This document shows positions 28,052 to 37,900 of a DNA stretch of 64,000 nucleotides, one piece after another. Source of the stretch: Bowmanella yangjiangensis. GTDB taxonomy: Bacteria > Pseudomonadota > Gammaproteobacteria > Enterobacterales > Alteromonadaceae. Within the stretch, counting starts at the first letter, position 1. Every line of letters begins with the position of its first letter. The stretch spans positions 39,872 through 103,871 of the forward strand of contig NZ_JAFKCS010000016.1 in assembly GCF_017255015.1 (NCBI RefSeq), read 5' to 3'. Made by a program: the position numbers and the translations under genes. The notes beneath the pieces are model-generated. The model ran no database searches and was not told the origin of the DNA. It was given only the letters and a program-made list of their open reading frames with translations.

Positions 28052-28285
28052 ATGAAGCTAAAGGCATTAATCACTGCAATGTTAGTCGCCGTTTTTGCTG
28101 GCAACGCGCATGCCGAGCTAAACCCAGCCGATTGGCGCTATGCCACCGATCCTCATGGTAGTACTGCCACTTATAGCCACCCTCTAGTAAAACAAGATGA
28201 AGTGGCTATCTCCTTTGTTCCAGATCTTACCGATGCAGAAGGGGGCCAGGCCTGGATAAAGATAAAAGCGGTTGAGTTGCAATAA
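28052..28285 (+). CDS. Small secreted protein of unknown function
   Basis: This 77-aa protein has a clear signal peptide (MKLKALITAMLVAVFAGNAHA, cleaved before ELNP), leaving about 56 residues without cysteines. AAGGAAATGAACG precedes the ATG. I do not recognise the family. The gene lies between alr and the convergent DUF3300 gene, after an AT-rich region likely to hold its promoter. Confidence 0.7.
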   Translation: MKLKALITAMLVAVFAGNAHAELNPADWRYATDPHGSTATYSHPLVKQDEVAISFVPDLTDAEGGQAWIKIKAVELQ

Positions 28286-28313
28286 AAGGCCACACTATTC
28301 CAGCAAGTGAAAA

Positions 28314-28337
28314 CCTGGCGAAACCCCCATCGCCAGG
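28314..28337 (-). terminator. Terminator between convergent genes
   Basis: CCTGGCGA (28314-28321) pairs with TCGCCAGG (28330-28337). On the minus strand the hairpin is followed by TTTTCAC, so it should end the DUF3300 transcript. Confidence 0.7.
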
Positions 28338-28346
28338 CTGCGTGCT

Positions 28347-29789
28347 TTATCTGTGCTGCATTTCCTTTTTGTTCTGTCGTTCATGGCTATTGTGTTTGAC
28401 CTGCTGGCGATTGCTGTGCTGGCTACGGTCTGCTTTTCGGCTGTTTTGCTGCTGGTTAATTTCGCGAGTGGGTTTGTTTGGCTGTGAGTAACTTTGCCTG
28501 CGCGTTTCGGTTGAGGCACTGAAACCGGATACGGCTCGGCTTTCAGCCCGAGAGCTTGGCTTGTCTTTCAGCCGTTCTGGCACCTGCTGGCGTTGTTGCG
28601 GCTTTTCCTGATGACGCCTATTGGGTTCGCTACGCGGCGATTTTTCCTCAAGGCGGCGGATGGTTTTCTCTTCCCGTGGATGGGCTTTATCCTTCGGATA
28701 TCTTGCTTTGTCTATGTCGCGGTTTGGAACTTGTCCTTGCAATGTGCGGCTTACTGCCGGTTTGTCTGCATGACGCACAATGTCCCGGCTTTTAACTGGC
28801 TTTACAAGGTGCCTGCTATTGCTTTCCATCGTGCGGCTATGATGCTCAACCGATTTAAACCTGGGGTTTTGCTTTACCCGGTTCACATGTACCGTGCCAC
28901 CAGGCTGGCCGCTTTCCCTGTTATAGGTAACCTGACGGTAAGCGCGGGGCTGGTGGTAGCGAACGCCGCGTCTGTGGTGCACATCATGGTGCCAGCGTCT
29001 GGCATCATTTCGATACCAGTACTGGCTGGGGTAGTAGTGACGAGGCGTGCGGTAATAATCATAATTCACCACAATATGACGGTTGTGCCAATGAAAGGCA
29101 CTGAAGTAGAACGCGGGGCGTACCCAAACACTATGACCCCAGTGAATGTCCACCGACCAACCACTGGATGGCCAATAAACCGGAGGGCGGTGCCACCACC
29201 AATCACCATATACCACACGGCTGTCGTAATAGGGCACATATACCACTTCACGTTTTACCGTTTCGATGCGGATCACTTCCGGTTCTTCTTCCACCACCAC
29301 ATGATCATTGCTGGACAGATTGCCCTGACTGTAAGCCTGGCGACGCAGATGCTGAATACGTGCAAGCACCAGCCCTTCATCAGCCAGATTGGCTTCACCA
29401 AGATCACGCGTCCAGTCTAAATCCTCACTCATGCGTGTTAACAGATCGCGAAATGGTAGCAACGCCTTCACGCTGGGATCCCAGTCTTTGTTTTCACTGG
29501 CCTGCAGTACATCCTCGGCGTCCAAATCCGCGTTTTTCTCGCGCCAACGTGCGGCTTCTACAACTTCCAAGGGATAACTGGCAGCAATCAGAATATGTGA
29601 CAGCAGGGTGTCCGGATATAATGCAACCGGTGCCAGCAGAGCATCCAGTTCTTCCACATCCAGGGCTTCTTCTTCCTCAACTACCCTGATCTCTTGTGCC
29701 CATGCACTGCTAAGGGGTACTAAGGTAAATCCCAGCAGTAGCACCGCCAGCAGTCGCAAATGCGCTTTCCAGTAAGCTAGGTTAAGCAT
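28347..29789 (-). CDS. DUF3300 domain protein, secreted, His/Tyr/Arg-rich
   Basis: This 480-aa protein has a signal peptide (to about residue 31, SAWA-QE) and a DUF3300 domain (about 40-250: LLAPVALYPDTLLSHILIAASYPLEVV...VVYVPYYD). A His/Trp/Tyr-rich middle (WHRPP, HWHNRH, HHDVHHRR) is followed by a long basic Arg/Lys/Gln tail. I start at ATG 29789 because GGAGG lies just upstream; the in-frame extension to 29846 is unlikely. Function is unknown. The His clusters could bind metal, and the basic tail could bind nucleic acid or peptidoglycan, but neither is shown. Confidence 0.82.
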   Translation of the reverse strand: MLNLAYWKAHLRLLAVLLLGFTLVPLSSAWAQEIRVVEEEEALDVEELDALLAPVALYPDTLLSHILIAASYPLEVVEAARWREKNADLDAEDVLQASENKDWDPSVKALLPFRDLLTRMSEDLDWTRDLGEANLADEGLVLARIQHLRRQAYSQGNLSSNDHVVVEEEPEVIRIETVKREVVYVPYYDSRVVYGDWWWHRPPVYWPSSGWSVDIHWGHSVWVRPAFYFSAFHWHNRHIVVNYDYYRTPRHYYPSQYWYRNDARRWHHDVHHRRGVRYHQPRAYRQVTYNRESGQPGGTVHVNRVKQNPRFKSVEHHSRTMESNSRHLVKPVKSRDIVRHADKPAVSRTLQGQVPNRDIDKARYPKDKAHPREEKTIRRLEEKSPRSEPNRRHQEKPQQRQQVPERLKDKPSSRAESRAVSGFSASTETRRQSYSQPNKPTREINQQQNSRKADRSQHSNRQQVKHNSHERQNKKEMQHR

Positions 29790-29919
29790 CTTGTGCCTCC
29801 TTTGATAAAGCTTGCGGGCGTTGAACAAATAAACGGCGACGTTCAACCTGTTTTAGGGTTATAGGCGCGAGGCGCTTAACCTTAACTGAACCATGTTTGA
29901 ACTGGCTGGTTGAAAAAGT

Positions 29920-29973
29920 GAGGCAACCCGGCGATTGGCTTGGTTCGGAGGGACGGTCGCCGCCGGGTGCCTC
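29920..29973 (-). terminator. Long-loop terminator of the RND efflux operon
   Basis: A 13-bp stem with one bulge (29920-29933 with 29961-29973) encloses a 27-base loop. On the minus strand it is followed by ACTTTTTC, 15 bases after the efflux operon stop. Confidence 0.65.
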
Positions 29974-29988
29974 AAAGAGGGCAAGGGG

Positions 29989-31410
29989 TTAATGACTGGC
30001 CAATAGGTCCGATTCGGGCACCGTTAAGCTACCACCAAAGGCGGTATACACATTGGTCAGTGCAGAGAAGGTTCTATGCTGGGCCTGCACCAGATTGTCG
30101 TGGGCGGCCAGCAAGGTGCGCTGACTGTCGAGCAGATCCAGCAATTCAATGGCTCCAGCGTCATACTGCAACTGTGCCAGTTGCAAGGCCTGCTGGCTGG
30201 CATCAACCTGGGCTTGCAATAAATGGCTTTGTTGTTGGCTGAAGCTGTAATCGGTTAACGCAGATTGCGCGTCCGCCACGGCGTTTAGCCACTGCTGCTG
30301 AAGATTGGCCAGGGCCGCTCTTTGTCTGGCATTGGCCACATCGATTTGTGCTTTTACAGAAGACATATCAAAGGCAGGTAAGCGCAAGCTTGGGGCCAGA
30401 CTCCAGGCCCGGGTTTGGCTGTCAAACTCGGTACTACCCAAAGATAAAAAGCCCAGAAAACCATTTACTGACAGCTCTGGGTAGCTGGCGGCTTTGGCGA
30501 CACCTATGCGTGCCGTAGCGGCGGCCAGCTGACGCTCTGCCTGCTGCACATTGGGGCGTGCTTGCAGCAAGCGTTCAGGCTGGCTAATGGCCACCGGTTG
30601 AGACAGCTTGGGCAGCGCCCGGTCTTGCCATTGCCAATCGGGCAGTTGCTGACTGCCGCCTGCCAGGGCCAGTAAGGTATTACGGCTACGCAGCCGCTGT
30701 GCTTCAAGCTGCGGAATACTGGCTTCTACACCTTTTAGCTGGGCATCCATACGCAGTAAGTCCAATTGTGAGGCATAGCCTGAATCGAGTCTGGCCTGAA
30801 TAATGGCGCGGGTTTGGGTCAGGCTTTGCAGGTTTTGCCTGGCCACCTCAATGCGACTGTTTAAGGCCTGGCTGGTGGCGTATTGGTTGGCCACTTCGGC
30901 CAGTAAACTAATGCGCACTTCCTGCCAGGCTTGCTCGCTCGCCTGGGCGTCGGCCTGCGCTGCCTCTGTGGCCCGGCGCAGCTTGCCAAACAGATCCAAT
31001 GTCCAGTTCAGGTTTGCCCCTAAGTGGGCAGATCGGCTGTGAATTCGCGCATCGCCCATACCCGGAGTGAGCTGGCTTTGCGCCTGATGGCTGGCTTCGA
31101 TATCCCCGCTTGGCAGAATATCGTTGCTGATGTCCATAAACTGGGCATAAGCGGCATCCACATTGGCCTTGGCGGCGGCCAGGGACGGGTTGTTCTTAAG
31201 AGTCGCTTCAATCAGCTGATTAAGTTGTGGGTCATCAAACTGACGCCACCAGAGTGGGTCCTGGCTGACCCCTGACTGCGCAGCGGCAGTCAGGTTAGTC
31301 AGTTCACTGGCCTTCAGTTCCGGTGCCTGGTAATCCGGTCCTACCGCACAAGCACTGAGGATCGCAGTGGCCAAGGCGGCCAGTGGCATTCTGAGCATAC
31401 TGTTAGTCAT
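29989..31410 (-). CDS. Outer-membrane efflux lipoprotein (OprM/OprN/NodT type)
   Basis: This 473-aa TolC-like channel has lipobox LSAC followed by AVGPDYQ, the typical NodT/OprM start, and two outer-membrane efflux repeats with coiled-coil content. I start at ATG 31410 (AGGAGCT upstream), which overlaps the RND pump gene by 8 bases. It completes a tripartite pump with the two genes upstream. Confidence 0.93.
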   Translation of the reverse strand: MTNSMLRMPLAALATAILSACAVGPDYQAPELKASELTNLTAAAQSGVSQDPLWWRQFDDPQLNQLIEATLKNNPSLAAAKANVDAAYAQFMDISNDILPSGDIEASHQAQSQLTPGMGDARIHSRSAHLGANLNWTLDLFGKLRRATEAAQADAQASEQAWQEVRISLLAEVANQYATSQALNSRIEVARQNLQSLTQTRAIIQARLDSGYASQLDLLRMDAQLKGVEASIPQLEAQRLRSRNTLLALAGGSQQLPDWQWQDRALPKLSQPVAISQPERLLQARPNVQQAERQLAAATARIGVAKAASYPELSVNGFLGFLSLGSTEFDSQTRAWSLAPSLRLPAFDMSSVKAQIDVANARQRAALANLQQQWLNAVADAQSALTDYSFSQQQSHLLQAQVDASQQALQLAQLQYDAGAIELLDLLDSQRTLLAAHDNLVQAQHRTFSALTNVYTAFGGSLTVPESDLLASH

Positions 31411-34400
31411 GGGCCAGAGCTCCTTGCATAGCAACTTGTTCGGCTTGCTTTTTCGCTTTGCGATTTCTCAGCAAGTGGTAAAACACCGGGGTCAGAATCA
31501 AACCGAATATGGTTACCCCAATCATGCCGGAGAATACTGCCACACCCATGGCCTGGCGCATTTCTGCACCGGCACCGGAGGACAACACCATAGGCACCAC
31601 ACCCATAATAAAGGCGATGGAGGTCATCAGAATTGGACGCAGACGCAGACGACTGGCTTCCTTGATAGCATCCATGGTGCTCAGGCCTTTGTCCTCAAGC
31701 TCTTTGGCAAATTCGACAATCAATATGGCGTTCTTGGTGGCGAGCCCGACCAGTACGATAAAGCCAATCTGGGTGAAGATATTATTATCCCCTCCATAAA
31801 TAATCACCCCGGTCATGGCCGACAGCAGCGTCATAGGCACAATCAGAATGATCGCCAGCGGCAGTGTCAGGCTCTCGTACTGAGCAGCCAGTACCATGAA
31901 CACCAGCAGTACCACTAGCGGGAACACCAGCATCGCGGTATTACCGGCCAGAATTTGCTGATAGGTCAGTTCTGTCCACTCATAGGTCATGCCAAGCGGC
32001 AGAGTCTCGTTCAGGATTTGCTCAATCGCCGCCTTAGCCTGACCAGAGCTGTAGCCGGTTGCCGGTGCACCGTTAACCTCGGCCGTTGGATAAGCGTTGT
32101 AGTGCATCACCCGATCCGGTCCGGCACTGTGATTCGCACTTAAGAAAGAGCCTAGTGGGATCATATGGCCGTCCTGATTGCGCACTTTTAGCTGGGCAAT
32201 CTGCTCCGGCTCCTGACGGAAACGTTCGTCTGCCTGCACGTTGACCTGATAGGTACGACCAAATTGGTTGAAGTCATTCACATACACAGAGCCAAGATAA
32301 GCCTGCATCGTCTGGAACAGGGTATTCATATCCACGCCCTGGCTCATGGCTTTGGTGCGGTCAAGTTCCACATCAAGTTGCGGCACATTGACCTGGAAGC
32401 TGGTGAAATTACCCGTGAGCTCTGGGGCTGCCCAGGCTTTACCTATGACTTCCTGGGTGACGCGATACAGTTCTTCATAACCAAGACCGGCCCTGTCCTG
32501 AATTTGCAACCTGAAGCCGCCAATTGTGCCTAGCCCTTGTACTGGTGGCGGTGGGAAAATGGCAATAAAGGCTCCCTGAATAGCGCCAAACTGCTGATTT
32601 AATTGGGCTGCAATGGCACCGGCAGAAAGCTCAGGACTGTTGCGTTCCTCAAAAGGTTTTAGTGCAGCAAATACAATGCCGCTGCTGGGGCTGTTGGTAA
32701 AACCGTTGATGTTCAAGCCTGGGAAGGCCACGGCATTAGCAACACCTGGGTGTTTGAGCATGATGTCAGACATCTCGCGGATCACCGCTTCGGTTCTGTC
32801 CAATGAGGCGGCATCCGGTAGCTGGGCAAAAGACACCAGATACATTTTGTCCTGACCCGGTACATAACCGGTTGGAGTACTTGAGAACTGCTGATAGGTC
32901 AGCGCCATCAGGCCAGCATACAGCACCAGAATAATACCGCTCATACGCACCAGCTTGCCTACACCTTGTGTGTAACCTTTAGCACCACGGTCAAACAAAC
33001 GGTTGAATGGACCAAACAGCCAGCCGCCGAAGACCTTGTCCATACCTCGGGTTAGCCAGTCCTTGGGGGCGTCTTTGCTTTTCAGTAACAAAGCCGACAG
33101 GGCAGGGCTGAGGGTTAGGGAGTTAAAGGCTGAGATGACTGTTGAGATAGTGATGGTTAACGCAAATTGCTTGTAGAACTGACCTGTCAGCCCAGACATA
33201 AATGCGGTAGGAATAAACACCGCGGCCAGCACCAAGGTGGTGGCCACAATAGGCCCGGTTACTTCGCGCATAGCCTGTTTGGTCGCTTCTATCGGGCTTA
33301 AACCGTCATGGATGTTACGCTCAACGTTTTCGACTACCACTATGGCGTCGTCCACCACGATACCTATGGCCAGAACCAGACCAAACAGCGAGAGCGCATT
33401 CAGGGAAAAGCCCATCAGATGCATAATGGCAAAGGTACCAACCAGTGAGATAGGTACTGCCACTAAAGGGATAATTGAGGCGCGCCAGGTTTGCAGAAAC
33501 AGCACAACCACCAACACCACCAGTAATATGGCTTCCAGCAGGGTATTGATCACGGCTTTAATGGAACCGCGCACAAACACTGTTGGGTCATAAACAATCT
33601 GGTAGTCCACCCCTTGTGGGAAGGTTTTCTTCAGTTCGGCCATACTGGCCCGTACATCATCTGAGATCTGGATGGCGTTAGAGCCCGGTGCCTGAAATAC
33701 ACCAATGGCTACCGCTGGTTGGTTATTCAGTAAAGAACGCAAGGCATAGAAGCTGGAGCCCAGTTCAACCCGGCCCACATCACGAATACGGGAGATCTGC
33801 CCATCGTCACCGACTTTGATGATGATATTGGCGAACTCTTCTTCATCTGCCAGACGCCCTTTTACGTTGATCAGCAATTGAAAATCGCTGTCCCCGGCTG
33901 GCTGTGCGCCGAGACTGCCGGCCGCGGCCTGCTGGTTTTGCGCGCGTATTGCAGCAACCACATCACCCGGGTTTAGGTTTAGGGCCGCCACTTTCTCAGG
34001 ATCCAGCCAGACACGCATGCTGAATTCACCAGCGCCCCACTGTTGAGTGCTACCCACGCCTTCGATGCGCGCCAGCTCGTCTTTTACGTTCTGGTGGGCA
34101 TAGTTGGACAGATACAACATATCGTATCTCTCATCCGGGGAAATCAGGTGCACTACCATGGTCAGGTCCGGTGAGGATTTCTCGGTCACCACACCTAAAC
34201 GCTGTACTTCCTGCGGTAGGCGCGGGATGGCACGGTTAACACGGTTTTGTACTAAGGTCGTGGCATCGTCCGGATCTGTGCCGATGGCAAAGGTAATGGT
34301 GAGTGTCATACGCCCATCAGAGGTGGCAGAGGAAGACATATACAGCATATTTTCCACGCCGTTGATTTCTTGCTCCAACGGGGATGCCACTGTTTCAGCA

Positions 34401-34576
34401 ATCACTTTGGGATTGGCACCGGGATAGTTAGCCGTAACCACTACCGTGGGCGGCACCACTTCCGGGTATTCAGTGATGGGGAGTTTCCAGACCGCCAAGG
34501 CGCCGGCGATAAATATCATCAGCGATAATACACCGGCAAAAATGGGACGCTGAATAAAGAACTGGGAAAAGTTCAT
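31403..34576 (-). CDS. RND multidrug efflux transporter, HAE-1 family (MexF/AcrB-like)
   Basis: This 1057-aa proton-driven pump is the inner-membrane core of a tripartite efflux system. N-terminal FFIQRPIFAGVLSLMIFIAG, the paired Asp in helix 4 (GIVVDDAIVVVENVERN) that carries protons, and the second-half transmembrane block are present. Full length. Operon with adaptor upstream and outer-membrane channel downstream, and a divergent LysR gene: the arrangement of MexT-MexEF-OprN. Drug range cannot be read from sequence. Confidence 0.95.
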   Translation of the reverse strand: MNFSQFFIQRPIFAGVLSLMIFIAGALAVWKLPITEYPEVVPPTVVVTANYPGANPKVIAETVASPLEQEINGVENMLYMSSSATSDGRMTLTITFAIGTDPDDATTLVQNRVNRAIPRLPQEVQRLGVVTEKSSPDLTMVVHLISPDERYDMLYLSNYAHQNVKDELARIEGVGSTQQWGAGEFSMRVWLDPEKVAALNLNPGDVVAAIRAQNQQAAAGSLGAQPAGDSDFQLLINVKGRLADEEEFANIIIKVGDDGQISRIRDVGRVELGSSFYALRSLLNNQPAVAIGVFQAPGSNAIQISDDVRASMAELKKTFPQGVDYQIVYDPTVFVRGSIKAVINTLLEAILLVVLVVVLFLQTWRASIIPLVAVPISLVGTFAIMHLMGFSLNALSLFGLVLAIGIVVDDAIVVVENVERNIHDGLSPIEATKQAMREVTGPIVATTLVLAAVFIPTAFMSGLTGQFYKQFALTITISTVISAFNSLTLSPALSALLLKSKDAPKDWLTRGMDKVFGGWLFGPFNRLFDRGAKGYTQGVGKLVRMSGIILVLYAGLMALTYQQFSSTPTGYVPGQDKMYLVSFAQLPDAASLDRTEAVIREMSDIMLKHPGVANAVAFPGLNINGFTNSPSSGIVFAALKPFEERNSPELSAGAIAAQLNQQFGAIQGAFIAIFPPPPVQGLGTIGGFRLQIQDRAGLGYEELYRVTQEVIGKAWAAPELTGNFTSFQVNVPQLDVELDRTKAMSQGVDMNTLFQTMQAYLGSVYVNDFNQFGRTYQVNVQADERFRQEPEQIAQLKVRNQDGHMIPLGSFLSANHSAGPDRVMHYNAYPTAEVNGAPATGYSSGQAKAAIEQILNETLPLGMTYEWTELTYQQILAGNTAMLVFPLVVLLVFMVLAAQYESLTLPLAIILIVPMTLLSAMTGVIIYGGDNNIFTQIGFIVLVGLATKNAILIVEFAKELEDKGLSTMDAIKEASRLRLRPILMTSIAFIMGVVPMVLSSGAGAEMRQAMGVAVFSGMIGVTIFGLILTPVFYHLLRNRKAKKQAEQVAMQGALAHD

Positions 34577-34577
34577 C

Positions 34578-35819
34578 TTAGCCTCCGAACTCGCCGGTCA
34601 GACCCGACTGTCTGGCCAGTTGAGTACCGGGAAGGAGGGTATCCAGGCGGTCTTGCATGGCTTGTAGTTGCTCCAGTTTTTGTGGGCTGGTCATATTCAC
34701 CAGTTGGGGATTCACTTCACTGCCAGGACGCACCCGTTGCAAACCATTTACAACAATCTTGTCAGCAGCGGTTAAGCCGGACTTGATGATGCGCAGGCCT
34801 TGTAGCTTCTCACCCAGCTCTACCGCGCGGTATTGCACTTGATTGGCCTCGTCCAATACAAGTACAAACTTGTTGCTAAGGTCAGTGCCAATGGCTCTGT
34901 CTTCAATCAAAATACCGTTATAGCTGGCACTGCCGGTCAGTTTAATGCGGGCAAACAGGCCGGGCAGGAATTGCCCTTCACTGTTGTTAAAAACCGCTCG
35001 TGCGCGGATGGTGCCTGTGGTGGGGTTCACCTGGTTATCCATAAAATCCACCACCCCCTGATGCGGATGCCCCTTGTCATTGGCCAATCCCATAAATACC
35101 GGGTGTTCACCATCACGGGCACTGGCGCGGCTGCCTTCTTTAGCCAGTTTCAGGTACTGCAAATAGGTTTGCTCGTCCGCATCAAAGTAGGCATACACCT
35201 TGTCGGTGGAAACGATTGTGGTGAGCAGGCTTTGCCCGGCGGTCACGTAGTTGCCTTTAGTAATCATGGCGCGCGATACACGGCCTGAAATCGGTGCTTC
35301 CACACGGGTATAGCCACGGTTCAAGCGAGCTACGTCGAGTGCGGCACTAACCGAGTGAATGCGGGCGGTGGCCTGTTGAAGCTGAGCGCGGCGATTATCC
35401 AGTATCTCCTCTGATATTGCCGATTGTGCCGCCAATTTCTGCGCGCGAGCGTACTCACTTTTTGCCAGTTCTACTTGGCTTTGTGCCTGTTCCAATTCCC
35501 CTTCCAAGCGTCGGACTTCGGCTTTGAAAGGTTGGTTATCTATAAAGAACAAGGGATCGCCGGCTTTTACCAAGGCGCCTTCTTCAAAGGCGACCATATC
35601 AATATAGCCGGACACTCTGGGGCGCAGTTCCACGGTTTGTGGTGCTTCCAGTCGGCCGGTAAACTCGTCCCATTCGGTAATACGTTGACTGATAACAGGC
35701 GCAACGGAAACTTGCGGGGCGTGCATTTGTGGTGCGCCGGATGGTTCCGTTCCACAGGCGCTGAGTAAGCTGACAGTTCCCGCCAAAAGGGTAACTGCGA
35801 GTATGTGTTTAGTGGGCAT
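34578..35819 (-). CDS. RND efflux periplasmic adaptor lipoprotein (MexE/AcrA-like)
   Basis: This 413-aa membrane fusion protein has lipobox LSAC (CGTEPSG), a biotinyl-lipoyl-like domain (VELRPRVSGYIDMVAFEEGALVKAGDPLFFID), a coiled-coil hairpin and a beta-barrel domain. I start at ATG 35819 with GGAGAG upstream rather than ATG 35831. First gene of the efflux operon; its stop is one base before the pump start. Confidence 0.94.
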   Translation of the reverse strand: MPTKHILAVTLLAGTVSLLSACGTEPSGAPQMHAPQVSVAPVISQRITEWDEFTGRLEAPQTVELRPRVSGYIDMVAFEEGALVKAGDPLFFIDNQPFKAEVRRLEGELEQAQSQVELAKSEYARAQKLAAQSAISEEILDNRRAQLQQATARIHSVSAALDVARLNRGYTRVEAPISGRVSRAMITKGNYVTAGQSLLTTIVSTDKVYAYFDADEQTYLQYLKLAKEGSRASARDGEHPVFMGLANDKGHPHQGVVDFMDNQVNPTTGTIRARAVFNNSEGQFLPGLFARIKLTGSASYNGILIEDRAIGTDLSNKFVLVLDEANQVQYRAVELGEKLQGLRIIKSGLTAADKIVVNGLQRVRPGSEVNPQLVNMTSPQKLEQLQAMQDRLDTLLPGTQLARQSGLTGEFGG

Positions 35820-35893
35820 GTGTCTCTCCATAAGCCATTTGCGACGCCGGCAAGTATGGGAGTTTAGTTGTTATAAAAAAAATTATAATTTTG

Positions 35894-35909
35894 CATGATA
35901 CATATCATG
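35894..35909. promoter_or_regulatory. LysR-type operator candidate in efflux divergent promoter
   Basis: CATGATA-CA-TATCATG is a perfect palindrome with the T-N11-A character of LysR sites. It lies in the 134-bp gap between the efflux operon and the divergent LysR gene. Confidence 0.55.
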
Positions 35910-35953
35910 ATATTTGATGTATTATGCGGAGCAACATGGGATAGGAGTATGTG

Positions 35954-36976
35954 ATGCGACATCAAGACCTGAATCTACTGATGATTTTTGACGCCATCAT
36001 GACGGAAGGCGCTATTACCCGGGCAGCCGACCGTTTAGCCATGACCCAGCCTGCTGTGTCAAATGCGCTATCCAGAATGCGCAGCGCCTGGAAAGATGAG
36101 CTGTTTGTGAAAGACGGCAGGGGCATCCAGCCTACCGTATTCGCACAAAACCTGTGGAGCCAGATCCGTGATCCTTTGCGTCAGTTGGAGGATGCCGTCG
36201 ACCCGACATCTTTTGATCCGGCTACGGCAACACGTACCTTTCGCTTGGTGATTTCTGATATTACCGTCAGTATGGTGTGGTCGCCGCTGCGACGTTACAT
36301 TGAACAGCACGCACCTAACATTAATATCCACGCTATTCCCAATACCATAGTAAATAACGAAAAAGCCCTGAACGATGCCGAAGTGGATATGATTGCGGCA
36401 GGGCAAACTATGGTGTCCAGCGTGATCCGCAGCGAATACCTGTTCACCCCGCGTTATGTGTGCGCCATGCGCCCTGGTCATCCCCTTGCTGGTGAAGAAC
36501 TGAGTTTGGAAGATTTTATCCGTGCCGAACATCTGTTGGTATCCATGTCCGGCGATACCACTGGCATCACCGATGTCGCGCTGCTGCAATTGGGTATGAC
36601 CAGACGGGTTGCCATGTCAGTCAACCATTTCTCTGCGGTAGCTCCCTTGTTAAGAGATAGCAATCTTATCTGTGTGGTGCCGTCCATGGCCGTGGAAAAG
36701 GAAATCTTCAATGGGGAATTGGCGGTATATGAAACTCCTATTGAGTTACCGCCCACCCAATTAGGTATGCTCTGGCATAAACGTCAGGATGGCGATCAAG
36801 GTCTGATGTGGCTTCGTGGGGTGATTGGCGACCTTTTGCGCAAGCGCGCTAATCAGCATTTTGCTGACCTGTCACGTTGCTGCCGTAAAGGCTACTGCCC
36901 GGATGCCATGGCTAAAATGCTCGCGACCTGTGACAAAAGTAAAATTGCCGATGTTCTCACTGCTGAGATGGAATAA
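35954..36976 (+). CDS. LysR-family regulator, NodD/MexT-like, with Cys-rich tail
   Basis: This 340-aa regulator has an N-terminal winged helix-turn-helix (DLNLLMIFDAIMTEGAITRAADRLAMTQPAVSNALSRMR) and a LysR substrate-binding domain. It probably controls the divergent efflux operon, as MexT controls MexEF-OprN. The start is ATG 35954 with AGGAG 7 bases upstream. The last 35 residues form a tail with four cysteines (C309, C310, C315, C326) beyond the usual LysR length, which may sense redox state or metal. Confidence 0.9.
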   Translation: MRHQDLNLLMIFDAIMTEGAITRAADRLAMTQPAVSNALSRMRSAWKDELFVKDGRGIQPTVFAQNLWSQIRDPLRQLEDAVDPTSFDPATATRTFRLVISDITVSMVWSPLRRYIEQHAPNINIHAIPNTIVNNEKALNDAEVDMIAAGQTMVSSVIRSEYLFTPRYVCAMRPGHPLAGEELSLEDFIRAEHLLVSMSGDTTGITDVALLQLGMTRRVAMSVNHFSAVAPLLRDSNLICVVPSMAVEKEIFNGELAVYETPIELPPTQLGMLWHKRQDGDQGLMWLRGVIGDLLRKRANQHFADLSRCCRKGYCPDAMAKMLATCDKSKIADVLTAEME

Positions 36977-37057
36977 GCCACGAGATAACAAGACCAACGA
37001 CAGGGGGCAGGCGATGACAGGGCTTGTTGTCTGAGCAACGCCTGCCACTATTAGGCG

Positions 37058-37900
37058 ATGTTTCTCAATTTATTCAGGCCTATGCGTTCCATTTTTTTGT
37101 GGTTATTGTTGATGTTCAACTGGTTTGCCTGGGCCGGGCAGGGCGGTGGCTATCAGATCCAAGGGCGGCAGGCATTTGATGAAATACAGCAAGCCAAGTT
37201 GAGTCAATGGCTTGAACATGCCGTTAGTGCCACTCGAAAGACACTTGGACCCTATCCCTTCGAGATGCAACTGATATTGCATCCTCGCAAAGCCAATCAG
37301 CCGGTGCCTTGGGCAAATACCTGGCGTGAAGGGCGTCAAACGGTGCATTTTTATGTTGATCCGCGTTTTCCTGAGCAGAAGTTTATCGATGATTGGACTG
37401 CCTATCATGAGATTAGCCACCTTGCTATTCCCTATCTTGGCAGTTGGAACAGCTGGTTTGCCGAAGGTTTTGCCAGTTTTATGCAATATCAGATAATGGC
37501 AGAAGCTGGTGTGTTGGATACGAGTCTGGAAGCCGCTTATCGAGCCAAAATTGCTCCACAGGTACGCTGGTACAATAGCCAGTACAGTGCCGCGACGGTG
37601 GCGCGCAGGTTAATGCAAAATCGTCAGTATCCGCCGGCATATTGGGGAGGTGCCTGGTTTTTTGTTGTGGCAGATGGCCAATTACAGCAAAACTATGGTA
37701 GGTCGTTAACCCAGTTGCTAAGTCGTTATCAGGAATGTTGCCGGATGACAGACCAGAATATCGAGCAACTGCTGGATTCCTGGGATGGTCTTTTGCAGAA
37801 ACCGCTGTTCGTCCCTTTACATAAGCAGTTTGAAACGGCACCTGCCAAGGTATTCTTCCGGGAATGGTTTAGCGCTGAGGATACTGGCAGTAACGGATAG
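37058..37900 (+). CDS. Secreted HExxH metallopeptidase-like protein
   Basis: This 280-aa protein has a signal peptide (from M1 or from M9 at 37082, cleaved near WAWA-GQ). The zinc motif HEISH (H117, E118, H121) is followed by an acidic WFAEGFASFM (E136), as in gluzincin peptidases, though the spacing of 14 residues is shorter than the 18 of family M1. I cannot name the family or substrate. Its 3' end overlaps the convergent PAS-GGDEF gene by 32 bases. Confidence 0.72.
   Translation: MFLNLFRPMRSIFLWLLLMFNWFAWAGQGGGYQIQGRQAFDEIQQAKLSQWLEHAVSATRKTLGPYPFEMQLILHPRKANQPVPWANTWREGRQTVHFYVDPRFPEQKFIDDWTAYHEISHLAIPYLGSWNSWFAEGFASFMQYQIMAEAGVLDTSLEAAYRAKIAPQVRWYNSQYSAATVARRLMQNRQYPPAYWGGAWFFVVADGQLQQNYGRSLTQLLSRYQECCRMTDQNIEQLLDSWDGLLQKPLFVPLHKQFETAPAKVFFREWFSAEDTGSNG

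Noticed and set aside
28593..29420. 275-codon plus-strand frame opposite the DUF3300 gene
   Set aside because: It arises from the skewed codon composition of the His/Arg-rich minus-strand gene, which has a signal peptide, GGAGG and a family domain.
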